From NCBI GenBank assembly GCA_021432635.1, contig MU270016.1:652324-716323 (forward strand): 64,000 nucleotides of DNA, in the 5' to 3' direction. The notes beneath the pieces were generated by a model. That model did no database searches, was not told the origin of the DNA, and saw only the letters and a list, made by a program, of their open reading frames with translations. This DNA is from Thozetella sp. PMI_491. Lineage: Eukaryota > Ascomycota > Sordariomycetes > Chaetosphaeriales > Chaetosphaeriaceae. The first letter of the stretch is position 1; every line of letters starts with the position of its first letter. Positions 1 through 15,820 of the stretch are shown here, one piece after another. The translations under genes were made by a program, and so were the position numbers.

Positions 1-1
1 T

Positions 2-1567
2 CACCCTGACATTCATCGAGAGCTAGAGGCTTCCTCTGAGCCACCGGCAACCATTATGAAGAGGCTTGGAGATGCAGCCTTCGATTTCATCACTACCAAC
101 GATAGCATGATGAGCACGATAGACGGCCTGGAATGTCTATTACTCTCATCTACATATCAGGCAGACAGTGGGAACCTGCGCTCCGGCTGGTCTATCATTC
201 GCCGCACCATGGTCGCTGCTCAGCTCATGTGTCTTCATCGTCAAAAACGGCCTCCACTAAAGACCTTGAGGCCCGGGAACAAGTGGGACCCTCAATTCCT
301 TTGGTATCGCATCGTGTACTATGATCGTTTCTTTAGCCTCATCCTCGGTCTGCCGCAGGGATCATCCGACAGCTCGATGGGGACGGCATCTCCCTTCGAA
401 CAAGACACCCCCATGGGCCAGTTGGAGCGGCGACACTGCGTCCTGGCAGGTCGAATCCTCCAGCGGAATGATAGGGACCCGAGTTGCGATGACCTGGTCG
501 ATACCCAGGCCATAGACATGGAGTTGCGGAAGCTCTCGGAGTCTATGCCGAGCAAGTGGTGGTTGGTGCCAGACTTGGCATCGATCAAGGACGATGTCCA
601 ACTCTTTTGGGAAACGGCCAAGCTCACAAACCAGGTGTTTCACTACATCTTGCTGAGCCATTTACACCTTCCTTTTCTGTTACGCTCGTCCTCTGGGCCG
701 GACCAGCATCAATACGAATATGGGCGCTTGGCCTGCGTAAATGCCAGTCGTGACCTTCTTAATCGATACAGAGTCTTCCGCACTTTCAGCCGCGTATCAT
801 ACTGCTGTCATAGCATGGACTTTTTCGCCATCACTGCTTCCATGACCCTGATTCTCGCCCACTTCGACGGGCATCGCTCCAAGAGAATCTCGGATAACGC
901 GCTCATCCATCAGCGGACGTCGGACCGCGCCATCATGGAGGAGATTCTGGACAATATGGAGCAAGTGGGGACTCTGAACAAAACAAAGACTGTAAGCGAG
1001 AGGGGCGCCGGCGTCCTCCGTCAGCTCCTTGCCATCGAAGCTGATGCGGCCGCGGGTTCAATTTATCGTTTGGACAGTGGCGATGACCGTCCACATGATA
1101 CTCGGGGCCTACGCTTGAGCATTCCATATTTTGGCGTTATCGCCATTACGCGGGAAGACCAGGGCTCGCGAGATGCCAACAGGCCTATCCATCGCGAGAC
1201 AACCACCAATCTTGATGCCTCATATAAAAGCCGACGAAATGTAGATTTGCAAAATGACATTCCAGCAGGGTCGGCATCTGAGGTGTCACCACCTCGAGGT
1301 CCGGGCTATGGAGCAGATGGGGCTATAGCTGCTGAGCAATCCAACGCTATACTCCCCGAAATGGTAGCATCAGACGACGCGAACTTTATTTATTCCTTCA
1401 AGGAACCCGTCGGAGACTTCACCCAGGCACAACCTTTTGACCATGGCTTGATAGATTCAGACGAGACCTGGGAATTGCAAGGAGTTGACATGTCATTATT
1501 TGACTCTCTGATGAAAGAAGCTGATGGGCAGGTTTGGAGCGAGGGCGACTTTTGGTGGCTGCAATAG
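2..1567 (+). CDS. Fungal-specific transcription factor, 5' partial
   Basis: The frame is open from base 2, so the gene starts outside the window; the Met at 56 is internal. What remains is the middle homology region of Zn2Cys6 regulators (fungal_trans type), with WYRIVYYDRFFSLILGLP around residues 100-117 from base 2. This is followed by helical segments and an acidic C-terminus rich in Asp, Glu and Trp that ends WSEGDFWWLQ and suits an activation tail. The Zn2Cys6 DNA-binding domain would lie upstream, so it is not seen here. No intron is evident. It flanks the SnoaL-like/PKS/halogenase/methyltransferase block, the usual place for a pathway-specific activator, but that role is inference. The family call is firm; the targets are not shown. 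Confidence 0.85.
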   Translation, partial: HPDIHRELEASSEPPATIMKRLGDAAFDFITTNDSMMSTIDGLECLLLSSTYQADSGNLRSGWSIIRRTMVAAQLMCLHRQKRPPLKTLRPGNKWDPQFLWYRIVYYDRFFSLILGLPQGSSDSSMGTASPFEQDTPMGQLERRHCVLAGRILQRNDRDPSCDDLVDTQAIDMELRKLSESMPSKWWLVPDLASIKDDVQLFWETAKLTNQVFHYILLSHLHLPFLLRSSSGPDQHQYEYGRLACVNASRDLLNRYRVFRTFSRVSYCCHSMDFFAITASMTLILAHFDGHRSKRISDNALIHQRTSDRAIMEEILDNMEQVGTLNKTKTVSERGAGVLRQLLAIEADAAAGSIYRLDSGDDRPHDTRGLRLSIPYFGVIAITREDQGSRDANRPIHRETTTNLDASYKSRRNVDLQNDIPAGSASEVSPPRGPGYGADGAIAAEQSNAILPEMVASDDANFIYSFKEPVGDFTQAQPFDHGLIDSDETWELQGVDMSLFDSLMKEADGQVWSEGDFWWLQ

Positions 1568-1661
1568 AGTTATAGTATATGGGAGTCATTTCCTATATTA
1601 TAAAGGAACCATGTTTTCCCAAAGGATATAAGAGAATACCCTAGTGACCCAAACCCTCTCC

Positions 1662-2349
1662 CTAAGACTCGCTATTTAGCCAATCCAAACATAGTTTGAC
1701 CAGCTCCTCTCCCGAACCCGGGAGGTCGACACCGGGAAGAGACTGGTTGATCTCGAACCCGCTCTGGGATAGTAGCCATGTGAGGCATTGGTAACTCGAC
1801 CTTGCCTCTGCGTCTATGACCAGCGCATTCTGCATCCCCTCTGGCTTGACCGCTTGAATCATGTCTCTGTCATAGATTGCTTCAAGGCTCAACAACTTCC
1901 AGTGACCTTCTACGCGTTTCAGTCGTGAGATAAAGCGAGTGTAGGAGGTGCAGTCGTATTCCACGCCATTATGTTCGAAACGCACTATGATTGATCCTGT
2001 TGATTCCGATACAGCCTTGTCATCGCGGAGATGTACCTCGGCAGGAGAGATAGTGTGTATTGGGCGTGCGCGACTCTGAGCCATCCTCTTGGAGCCCGCG
2101 ACGAAGCCATCAATGTCACCATGAAACCTTTGGAGAAGCTTAGCATACCTATGAGAGACGAAGAGTGGCTGTATATTAGGGGTGCAAACAAAAGACATCG
2201 CCTACTCACCATGATATGTTGATGCTTGTTCTTGCAGGATCCGGATGGTAGCTGCTCCGTAGCTTTGTCCACTGTTCCGTATCCCTGTAGTATCTCTCGC
2301 GCACGAGAAGGCTCTTGATCTCTAGCTCTGTCATCAAATGTTCAGCCAT
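1662..2349 (-). CDS. SnoaL/NTF2-like protein (possible cyclase or dehydratase)
   Basis: Two exons, 2349-2210 and 2148-1662, are joined by a 61-nt GT-AG intron (donor gtgagt) and give about 208 aa. The start is taken as MAEHLMTELEI; an in-frame Met at 2388 and one at 2334 are alternatives. The N-terminal half (KSLLVRERYYRD, then DPARTSINISWYAK across the splice) followed by a beta-rich half (SESTGSIIVRFEHNGVEYD, SRLKRVEGHWKLLSLEAIYD) is the alpha+beta cone pattern of the SnoaL_4/NTF2-like superfamily. Members in aromatic polyketide clusters act as cyclases, dehydratases or small tailoring enzymes, and many are uncharacterised. It lies between the regulator and the PKS, on the PKS strand. The fold call is good; the reaction is unknown. 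Confidence 0.78.
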
Positions 2350-3059
2350 TGCAAAGTCTCTATTCAATCGGTGTCCGGAAGAAAACAAGTCAGAAATTTG
2401 TCGCTATTGAGCTAAGGTAGAAAGCAATGTAGAGACGCCGTGATGTGAAAAGGCGAAAGTTGGGAGAGAGCAACGGGGCTGGGGCTCTGAATCAGCGCCC
2501 TTTTTAACTCAGTGGCCAGTTTCTAGGACGGCTGGGAAGGGTTTAGTTTGTTTTAGAGGTGTGCGCTCCCGCGCGTCAGCTCCTAAGCCGCCGCAGCTCA
2601 GGACCAAGGTACTTTTTAGGCCGCAATGTCCGCTCCACACCTCTGTATTTAGAGGCCAGGTCATGCTTATTGTGGCAAACAGCTGCCTTCTAACAGTGCC
2701 TGCTCAATCCTCTGCGAGTTACCACACCCGGTTTTACTCAAGGCCGCTTCTGCACTAGGTCAACAGATGTACCAGAAATATCTAGGCAACAGCCGATTGC
2801 CCTCTTTTCAGACCACTATAGTGGCTCTTTTACTATCGATCGGACAAGTAACCAGCTCGTTATTATTCTCCTCAATGTTCTGCCCGATCTGGCTGATTGC
2901 TTTCCCCTACTGCCGATTCCGGTATGACTGCAACACACCTTCAACCCGACATCTACAAGGTAGCCATCTAAAGGCTGATCGGACTCGACCAAATGCTACT
3001 TTCCCCGGCATTTGCCAAGCTCTATCCGAGAACCGAGTGTGGAGTCTGCTGAACTAACT
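2350..3059. promoter_or_regulatory. Intergenic region upstream of the SnoaL-like gene
   Basis: This 710-bp stretch lies between the PKS stop and the SnoaL-like start and presumably holds the PKS 3' UTR and the SnoaL-like promoter. I saw no convincing gene or recognisable operator. The small open frames in it lack family features. Confidence 0.4.
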
Positions 3060-6000
3060 TTACAATCTTGTCTGCGAAAATTGGGACCCATTTTCAATAT
3101 GCTCCATGAGAAAGCGGTAGCCCGGCTCAATATATGACTTCCAGCCCTCACTCCCAGGGACTAGATCTAGGTCAAAAATATGCTTTGCTCCTGCAACTGG
3201 CAAGAAGCCGTAGGCCACTCCATGATCGGCAAGCGCCCGAGAAAACTCAACAGCTTTCCTGAAAGGTGCAATCTCATCCTCTTCTCCGAATATGAGATAT
3301 GTAGGAGTATGATAGTTGCCCTTCCGGACTTGTGATAGAGGACTGAAAGCCTCAGCACGCCGGGTATTGGCTAGAGGAAGTTCATCACCAGAATCTGGCC
3401 AGTCATTAAAAAGTAAAGACATGCCGTTCTCTTCTCCAATAAGGGCGAGAACCATCTCGGATCGTGGGTCTCCCTTCACTAGCCAGCCTAATTTTGTTAC
3501 ATCAACATTTTTGAAAGCTTGGCTAGTAGCCTACCGCATACCTGTCAGTCTTTGGGGCAGAGAATCTCGCGGAGAGGGTATGCTCACTGGACCTGGAGGC
3601 AAAATTTCACGAATATGACTTAAGGCCATTGTTCGTGACGCGTATTCCTGTCCCATGGTTATAGGTGCTATTCCATATAAGCGTAGGTCAAGCGATGAGA
3701 GGAAAAAAGGAAGTTTACAAGCGGGTTTATACTCCACGGGGCAGTAAAAGCTCAAAACCGCCAGGGGAGGGATATGGCCGACTTCCGGCAGGGTCCAAGA
3801 AGTTGTCATCGCAAGAGTGCCACCAGTAGACCAGCCTAAAACCACAAGCTTTGTAGGGTCGACGGTATAGCCGATGGCATCCATGATCTTTGGCAAGTCT
3901 GTCCGTGCCCACAGACATGCGTCACGGACGTCGGCCATCGCCCCATCCACTACGTTGATGTGTGGAGCAAGCCGATAGTCTATGCTGATTGGAAATATGC
4001 CGTTTTCAAGTAGGAATTTCGTCTGCGCAGGTCGAACTGCTCTCCTAGAGAGGGTGAGATGACCTCCTCCGTGAATCATGATTGCTAGTCGACGCAGGTT
4101 GTCAGCCTGATTTCTGGAATGCGGTATTCAAGATCGAAAGACTTGTACCTATTGGCATTGGCTGAGGTCGGATTTCCGATGGGATGTATAGATCTGCCGG
4201 TATTTTGACTCCACTTACCTCTTTATATACCACAGTCTCGATTTTAAATCGACTGTTTAGTGCATCTTTCGGTCTTGACCACGGCTGCCCCATTTCAACA
4301 GAACTTCGTGAACTTGGCAAAGAGTCGCCACCCAGTGAAGGCGTCGTAGCAATGGAGCTTCTGTGATCGGAATTCATCATCATGCTCTCCGCTCGGGATA
4401 GTCCATGAGAGCTAGGTGCTTCCGAGGATAAGAAATTTGCAGCAAGTGATTCTATATCGCCTGACAACAAATCCTCTCCGCTGAGTTGGAGACCAAGAGT
4501 TGATTCGATCTCGCTTAGCAGTTCCATAGATGCCAACGAGTCTAGCCCCATGCTTGCGAGGCTTACACCGTCTTGTATCTCGGACATGGGTAAACCTGAG
4601 TATGCAGAGATCAACTGCCTGAGCACGTGAAAGGTTTGTGATCTGTTCTCTTGGGCCGCCATCGATGGTACAACCTGAGAAAGTGTACTGAGGTCAACGC
4701 TGCCGGGGCTCATTTCATGGCCTCCGTATGGTGCCAACATGGTGGTATCTAGCACCTTGCCTTGGCTTCGCTCGAGAGGTTGAGGCGCTGCTGTAGTTGT
4801 TGAAGTTGGCGAATGTAAAGCTCCTAGGACACGTTCCAGTTTTGCTGCCTGAGTCCTAATGAACAGGATTTTGGTGGCAAATACCGCCAAGGTCCCCGTT
4901 TCTGAGAATGCGAATATGGATCCCGTGATGCTCCTTGAGTCGGAATCGGAATAGGTAGCATAGACCGTCCAGGATTGGACATCCTGGAACCGTGTCGGAG
5001 AGATCACCATCTTGTTGATTGCTGACGCAATGTATATCTCATCACCAGATTCAGATGCATTTTGGCAATTGATTAGGAGGCCCAAAACCTGAATAAAATT
5101 GTCGAGTGTAGTTGCATCCAACATGTCGGAAACTGTGCTCTCAGAGGTGGTGAACGGCGCATCTGGAACTCGGATTTCGGCTAAGGCTTGACGATGTGCC
5201 ATAGTGATGCTCGAGATCCCCCGTAGTAAATCTCCGTATGCCACTACTTTTGCAAATAAGGAATAAGCCGTGCGTTTCCCCAGCTTCTCATTGTTGGGAT
5301 CCCGCTTCAGCATATTGATACTGGCTGATGTGAGACTCTCGTAGAGATCCAGATCAGGGTAAGGTGACGTGGCTAAGACGATATCGCCTTCGGAGAATGT
5401 TGAGCCGGATGCTGACTGTACAGCATAATGCCATGACCCATTTCTAGGACTCGGAGTTTGGACGAGGTTGAGCTTCAGCTTGAGCCCTTTGCCACACCCA
5501 AGAGGCCTTGAGAAGAGAATATCTTGCATTACCAGTGTTTTATCTCTCAGTTGTAGCCCGATCTTGTCCAGCCCCATGGCTGCTACTTCCATGTACATGG
5601 AAGCAGGGCATAGCGGCTTCCCACGGACAGCATGCGCCTTTACGATTTCAGTATATCGTTCTGTAGTGGTGTGAATGTCGAATGCATGCGATAAGTTGTC
5701 TAGCCCAACAATGCCTTGGTAGGCAACAAGCTCTGTAAGACCACTACGAGAGGTCTTTCTACCAACAAGCTGATGGAAACTGGCTATATTTGCCTCTTGT
5801 GCTGCGTGATCCACGTGTTTCAGCCATGCTTTATGAGAGTCAAAGCTGTATGGAGGGAGCCAGATAGCGTGTAGGTCAATGTCGTCGGGCGAGAGGAAAC
5901 CCCAATGCGTAGAAGCTAATCCTTCGCGCCACAGATTGGCGATCGCCGTGTCTAGCGTGGGTATTGGTTGGAACACGTGTAACTTCGGATTCACCACGGC

Positions 6001-9000
6001 TTTCTTTGTCATGGCAACGATTGGAGAACTCCAGCCGGCTTCAATCCACGCGCAAGCACCGAGCCGCTGTTCCAAACGATGGACAGCATCTGCGAAGTAT
6101 ACCGCATTCCTGGCGTGGTTTGCAATGTAGCGCGAACTAGATGGGCTGAATGGTAGTTGAACCGGAGTGCATGTTTCCAAAGGTATCTTTGGTCGTCCAA
6201 AACTGACTGTTCGTTCCAGCTGTATCAATCCTGGCAACAGAGGTTCCATGAACCGCGAGTGAAAGCCGTGGGTCACATTCAGGCGCTGATACCGGACACC
6301 TATGTACTTGGGATCCATCTGGAGGATTTCCTGTGCTTTTGCAATAGACTGATCTGTTCCCACCACCACGTGGCTTGAGAGGCTGTTGAAGCAAGCAATC
6401 TCAAGTGCATCATCATCGTTCGCTAGGGTGCCAACAGTCTTTATAAGGGACTGTAGCACAAGGAGCGGTGCATGGATTGCCATCATTGTGCCACCTTCTG
6501 GACCCCATTTCTCTTTGATCAGCTGCGCTCTGGCATATACAATTCTCAGAGTATCGGAGAGAGAGAGAACTTGGGATACAGCAAGAGCCGTGAGCTCGCC
6601 CAAGCTATGGCCCACAACGGCATCCACGGGAAGCCCGCCGTCGATCCAACATCTAGCGCAAGCATACTGCAAGGCGACGGTTCCGCACTGAAGTATTACA
6701 GGATCTAAGATCGGCCCTGGCTCGCTGAGCGAAGACAGAATGTCTGGGCAACCAAGTCCCTGTAGGATGTCATTGCATTGCTGAAGGTATTGTTCCAGGC
6801 GCGGGCAATTGTGTCGAACAGCGGGATCCAAGCCAATTGATGCCTGACTTTGGCCGGAAAATGTGAGAACGACTTTTTTAGTGCTTTTTGGAGTCTCCAG
6901 AAAATCGCCGGGGGTAATATCCCGGAGTTGTTTTGCCAAATCTTGAAGTGTTGTAGCGCTACATGACCACCGGATTTTGTGATGCTTCCGACGCTCGCTC
7001 AACGTATAGGCCAAATCACCGAGCCAAATACCAGAATTGGCTGGTTTCTCAATGTAAGATGCCAAAATTTCCGCGTATCTCTGTAGGCTTTGGACCGAAG
7101 CCGCGCTCAGCAGAATAGGAAACTGCAGGTCGTTTTGGTGGAAGTGTGGTCGATCTTCCTCACGCCACTCCGAGCAGAGCAATGCGGAGTTGCTCCCCGA
7201 GGCCCCATAACTGTTGATGCAACCAATTCGGGTACCGCGTGCAACCCACGGCTGAAGCGAAGTGGGTATATACATGTTATCTGGCTCGAGAGGTGGGATA
7301 TTGCGATTAAGGTGTTGAAAACCCTTCAGGGATGGAATTTTCCTGTGACGGAACATCGCCAAGACTTTCAGCAAACTTGCAACGCCTGCTGCCGTCTCGC
7401 TGTGTCCGAGGTTCGCCTTTAGAGAGCCGAGATAGAGCGGGGTGGAGCGGCCAGCCCCCCCAAATACTTCGCGGATGCTGTCAATTTCGACCGGGTCTCC
7501 GACCTGGGTCCCCGTCCCGTGGGCTTCGACATACGAAACCTGCTGCGCAAGAACACCCGATTTCGACAGAACGCGTCGGTACAGCGCCTTTTGGGCAGTC
7601 CCGTCCGGCACCGTGATACCAGGAGCATCAATGCCTCCCTGGTTGGTTGCCGTCGCCCGGATGACGCCCATGATGTGATCTCGGTTCTCCAGGGCCTTGG
7701 AGAGAGGCTTCACCACGACAAGGCCGACGCCATCAGCGCGACAGTAGCCGTCAGCAGAATCGTCAAAGGGCTTGCATTGACCTGTAGGGCTGAGAAACCC
7801 AGCTTTGCCCAGGTCGAGGAAGTTGTTGACTCCCGTAATGAGATTTACACCACCTGCCAAGGCCATAGAACACTCTCCCAGATGGATGGCTTGGCAGGCC
7901 CTGTGGATTGCCACGATCGAGGCGGAGCATGCCGTATCAATGACTTCAGAAGGACCCGTCCATCCAAAGTAATGACTGATCTTCCCCGACAAGAAGGCTC
8001 TAATGGTGCCGGTTGCGGTGAAGGCCGAAGGCCTGTAGGCGCTAGTGTTCTCCAGGTACTCCGTGTAGCTAGCACCAATGAAACACCCTACCACATCTCC
8101 GCTCTTTCGTCGATGGTGGCGCATATAGCCACTCGAGTCCATGGCGTCGAACGCCGTTGCCAAAAGTAGGCGCTGCTGAGGATCCATGTGCTTTGCCTCC
8201 CGGGAACTCATGCGGAAGAAGGCGTGGTCGAATCCTTCGATGTCGTCGATATAGTTCCCAAAGAACTCACGACTAGTCGCCCAGGTTTTGTCTTGACCAG
8301 CACGATGCGAACCTTTTAGATCAGCTCGTGTAGAACGTAGTCCTTCGAGTCTTGACTGCCCGTTGGAGATGATGTCCCACAGATCTTCGAGTGAGTTGGC
8401 TCCTGGTAGCCGACAGCCAGCGCCGACGATAGCTATGGCATCAACTGGAAGAGGAGGGCTCAGGCCATCCGGGACAACTTCGGGACGCAAGACAGGGGCA
8501 ACGGGGACAGTGGCAGATAGCATGTCTAGCTTTGTTATTGTGAGATTGTGCTGGACGAATGGAGCCAAGGGAACCGAGCTGTCAATGCCAAATATGGCGA
8601 GGGAATGGTGACGTCGACTCGTACGCAGGAGGTCGGATGCCAACTCGGCGATCACTTTAGGCCAATCACATACGGATGTCAGAATGGTGTGAATTATTTC
8701 ATCGTCCAAGCTGCTGGGGAGTTTGGAGAGAGATTGTCCACTTCTGTTGGATCGAACTGTTGTCTGGAGACTCGTTCCCGACAAGAATGACGATACGCTA
8801 CCGGTTCTGTACCACTCAATGCATTCTTTTGCGAGTGTGCTGTTGTCCGGGTGGTGCAGCCTTCCTCTAATATGAACTGGCTTTGGTCGCAGTCCTGCCC
8901 TCTCTGCATGGGCGATGAGGGCCTGGGCTTGGCTTTCTGGAACTATGATGCTTCTGGTGTGCGAATCAGAGATGACTGAGCAATAGGCCTAGTTACTTGG

Positions 9001-9712
9001 TCAGTGCATGCGAAACAATGAGGTTCTTGCCAAGGAGCAATGTGGTGCTTACGCCCGGAAATCTCTTGAATAAGTCGGCCTCTTCATCTTCACTTCCCTG
9101 TTTTAACCGGAGAGCCAAAGTGATCCATGATGAGGCGGATGACGCCTGAGCCAGGTCGCCAAAAACCCCAATGGCGAATGAGAGGCGAATTCCGTCGGCA
9201 GCGCGGGCAATAAGATCCTGCTCGTTTGCCGAAGAAGCGACGATAATCGCCGAGAGGAGACCAATGCAGTAGCCCTGAACTCCGCCGTCTTTTAAGCCGT
9301 GCAGATATTCCGAGTGCGAACGCGAGCTCTGTCGTAGGTGGTCCAGGTATTGAACTATGTGTATCGTGGTCAAGAGGGGCAGGGTGATGAGGCCAGAGGC
9401 TTCCGAGACAATTTGGTCCGAGTTGCCAGTTTTAAGCCAGTCTGCCAGTGCCTGTGCCTGATGTACTCCCTGTCTCATATGTGACATGCTCAGTCGCGAG
9501 GACGCTATGGAGTTCCATACGGTAGGGAGGCCCAACAGTGCCTCCCGAAGCGCCGCCAATACTTCATTTTGCAACAGCTCTGACCGAATATGTGCAAGGT
9601 ACGATGTGCTTGGGGGACTGCTTTGCGATGAAAATATTGCCGCCGAAGCAGCATGACTTGACGGCGCTATCGACGCCATATTGCTCAGAAATATAGCTTG
9701 TATCTCGACCAA
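3060..9712 (-). CDS. Non-reducing polyketide synthase, SAT-KS-MAT-PT-ACP-TE
   Basis: Four exons (9712-9053, 8988-4149, 4084-3542, 3487-3060) join through three GT-AG introns of 52-66 nt and stay in frame for about 2156 aa. The SAT domain (1-360) has the GYCIG nucleophile motif at Cys149 and a GRLHHP histidine. KS (about 400-830) has DTACSAS, EAHGTGT and NLGHSE. MAT (about 930-1250) has GHSLGE. PT (about 1300-1600) has HAVRGKPLCPASMY and an LDNFIQVLG aspartate segment. There is one ACP (about 1700-1770, GLDSLASMEL). The C-terminal alpha/beta-hydrolase TE has MIHGGGH, DYRLAP, GWSTGG, a FGEEDE aspartate and an AKHIFD histidine. No methyltransferase, ketoreductase or dehydratase domain lies between ACP and TE. 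NR-PKSs make aromatic polyketides and cyclise them in PT; the TE probably releases the chain by hydrolysis or lactonisation. The start could also be the Met at 9679. Starter, length and product are not deducible here. Confidence 0.93.
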
Positions 9713-12631
<2,919 letters not shown>

Positions 12632-14280
12632 CCATATTTAGAATCAGTTCAATGCGCGCTGTGGACTAGATAGTATAAACGATAAGCTGTCTCCTCTAAA
12701 GTATCTTCACGAAAATGATGCAACTTGAGTTCCCTTGGCCCCGGTTATGATATTCGCTGTCATCGCTAGATCTAGCTAGCATCGAGGCGGTCGAACTAGT
12801 CTCCCGTCTTATCTGACCACTGCGAATTGTCTTTCTCGCTTGGTTGCCAGTTCTCCTCCTTGTGACAGCGATCGCTGCGGCTTGCGCCTCTATCCCGTGA
12901 TAAAGAAGAAGTGTGCTGACCTTTGCCTCGACAAGTATAGTCGTGAACCGTGGCGCCTGACCGCTGCTCATGATTTGCTGTAGTACTGCAGCTCGGTATA
13001 CAGACGGAAGCTTGTAGTCAGCCCTAGCGACCAAGCTGCGTGGCCCTAGGTAGAGCTCAGCTCGGCATATGGCCCGGCCCGGGTTAAGCGTGGGACTGGA
13101 CGAGCGGGCTAGTTGCCTAGGCTTGGTTAGGTAGTTACCCCGACGACAGTATAGATCAGGATCAGCTTTCGCTGCCGCATAACCAAGCTCACCATCCCAT
13201 CAGCCCGAGGTGTGGCCGCGATAGGCATTCTTCCTCCCTCAATGGCGAAAGGTAACACATGCAAACTAACAATAGGCACAACCGCCACCAAGATGAGGCC
13301 AGTGGGAATCGAAGCCGTCAAAGAGCGCTTCAGAGCTCGACGAGAGCCGCTAGCGCTGACCCAACTAAACAGAAAGGTGCTGACTAAGGGGCGTCAACTA
13401 GGCAGGGGTTGATTGAGAAGTGTGTACGAGAAGGACCCCAACAGCCCCCCAGTTAAAGCAACTGGGAGAGAGCTACCCTAGAAGTGGTGGCAAGTGGCTT
13501 ACATTTTGACAAAGGTCTGATTGCAGCACTAAGGAAGGTTGCAGCCCAACTTCCAGCTTATGTTGGCTTAATAGTTGCCATCGGAGGCGGGGGGGTACTT
13601 GTTCCTCCAAACAGGAGTTGAAAAAAGAAAGCAAAATTCGCTTAGAAAGGGCGACTGGGTGACTTTCTTCTTTCTGTTTTTTTCCCCCTCGGTAAATGAG
13701 ATAAATAAAATAATCTTAAAACGCTTGGCTACCATCTGAGATATGATGCTCATTCTGCCATTCTTTATACCATACTACCACCTCCCTGATGATTGATGTA
13801 TGGGAGCTGCAAGACAGTGACAGTGTCACTCCACCAGCTTCCATTATGGTACCCGGAACCAGCATCAAGCGGGATTTAGTAGAGCTTTATGACGGTACGC
13901 AACTGCTAATCCGCAGAGCCCAAGCAGAGACCGGGCGAAATGCAGTTAGGAGAATAGCGGCCCTGTATTAATTATAAGATTTTATCGGGTAGGGTGTGAC
14001 ATGTGCATTGCCCCTCAGGTCAGCCCTTGCCATTGCTTTCTGTGCTCAAGGTTCGGCCTGATGGGTTTCTGATTTTGATCCTCGTAACTTATCTATTTAA
14101 TGCCACCTTCTTCAACAAACTGTTTGACGTACCCTCACATATCCCCACTCTTTCGTCTCTCATCACTCCATCTTCTGCTCTTATCCTGTCCTTTATCACA
14201 TCTTCGCTAAATTCTTGGTCTAACGCCACGAGAGTCAATTCCTCGCTGTTTATATCCCACAAGCGCAGTCTAAACCCGCC
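12632..14280. other. Intergenic, halogenase to methyltransferase
   Basis: The 1649 bp contain no gene I can support; short frames such as 12696-13034 (minus) and 14003-14356 (plus) show no family features. The right part presumably carries the methyltransferase promoter. Its last 200 bp are CT-rich, as is common before fungal starts. Confidence 0.5.
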
Positions 14281-15820
14281 ATGGCCACAAACCTACCAGT
14301 CGAGAGTATGGCTACAGGTGAAGGTCATCGCCTACCAGACATTGCTTTGGGCATAGCCCCCAATGACATCGGAGCCGCTGCCGGCCTCGCAGAGGAGATT
14401 CAAGCCGGGATAGAGGCGCTAGCCACTGGGGGGAATGCTGCGCGCCAAAATCTCCTCACAAAAGCCCGTTTGTTGCTTCAGGCGGTGGAGACCCCCCGGG
14501 AGACTATGGCAAGGCATTGCTGGGAGCAGGTAACTATCTCGATTTCTGAATGAATGTGAATAGACTTACTGACTTCTCGAAGCCAAGCAGCAGCGGCTGC
14601 ATCCTCTTGGGAATTGAGATGGGGCTGTGGAAACTGATGGCTAGCAACGGCCGGCGGCCTCAGAAAGTCAATGACCTTGCTAAGGACCTGAGCGTCGACC
14701 CAAAGCTTCTTGGTAACACTTCAGTACACATTTGTGTGGCTAGAGCCGGACTAACATGATTTCAAGTCCGCACTATGCGCCATCTCGGAGCGCTTGGATA
14801 TATCACCGAAACAGGCCCTAATGAGTACAAGCCTACCAACTTTAGCTTGTGCCTAAGTCTACCTTTTATGTACGGAGGATACATATCTCTGTCCGTACCC
14901 CTCGCAGTCTATTCCTCCCGACGATTGTAAGCTGAAACAGCCCAGGATATCATGCTTGAGCGACTCTCAGATCAAATTCCACGAGTACTCACGTCAACGT
15001 GGCTTCGTGAACCCGACTGACGCGTCTGACACGGCTATGATGTATGCTTACAACACCGATAAGGACATGTTCACCTATCTACAGGAGATCGACCGTGGGC
15101 AGCACTTCAACTACCATATGACCGGATACCGCCAGGGCCGTCCCGCCTGGATGATGTCTGGCTTCTATCCTGTCCAGGAGAGACTCGTTGCCGGTGCCGA
15201 CGCGAGGCCTGACGCACCGTTCCTCGTAGATATTGGTGGCAACCTAGGCCACGATCTCCAGGACTTCTATCGCCATCACCCCAATGCCCCTGGGCGACTA
15301 ATACTGCAGGACCTACCTGTTGTGCTCTCGCAGATAACCAAATTGGACTATGCTATTACGCCTATGAGCTACGATTTCCATACTGAGCAGCCCGTGAAAG
15401 GTAATATTTTGCCCAGAGTCTTCGAGCCGAGCCAAGCCGAAAAGAAACATAAAGGCTAACCTGATATATGACCCAGGAGCCCGAGCCTACTTCCTGCACT
15501 CGATTCTCCATGACTGGCCAGATGATGTGTGTCTAAGCATTCTTTCCCGCGTCAAGGAAGCCATGAAGCCCGGCTACAGTCGACTGCTGCTCAACGAGAA
15601 CGTCATCCCCAACCAGGGCGCCTACTGGGAGACCACGAGTCTGGACATGCTGATGATGACCATCTTCTCCTCCCAGGAGCGCACACAGGATCACTGGCGC
15701 CACCTTCTCGAGGACTTGGCCGGGTTGAAGATTGTTGGTATCTGGAGTAGCGAGAAAGGTGTTGAGAGCCTGATTGAGTGTGAACGGCCGGTAGAGACCA
15801 AAATAAAAAGCAGGCTCTAG
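14281..15820 (+). CDS. SAM-dependent O-methyltransferase
   Basis: Five exons (14281-14529, 14583-14712, 14767-14894, 14941-15400, 15477-15820) give about 436 aa. A winged-helix dimerisation region (EMGLWKLMASNG, VRTMRHLGALGYI) precedes a class I methyltransferase fold with SAM motif VDIGGNLGHD, LILQDLPVVL, and the catalytic-histidine segment SILHDWPDD. The C-terminus has LLLNENVIP and LDMLMMTIF. This is the plant/fungal COMT-like family used by aflatoxin-, griseofulvin- and similar clusters to methylate phenols. It lies downstream of the halogenase on the same strand, which supports a role in methylating the chlorinated or unchlorinated polyketide phenol. Intron 3 is only 46 nt and is the least certain join. 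Confidence 0.9.

Noticed and set aside
7519-8169. 216-codon plus-strand frame inside the PKS
   Set aside because: It lies antisense to the KS domain, whose coding frame is certain, and shows no family features.
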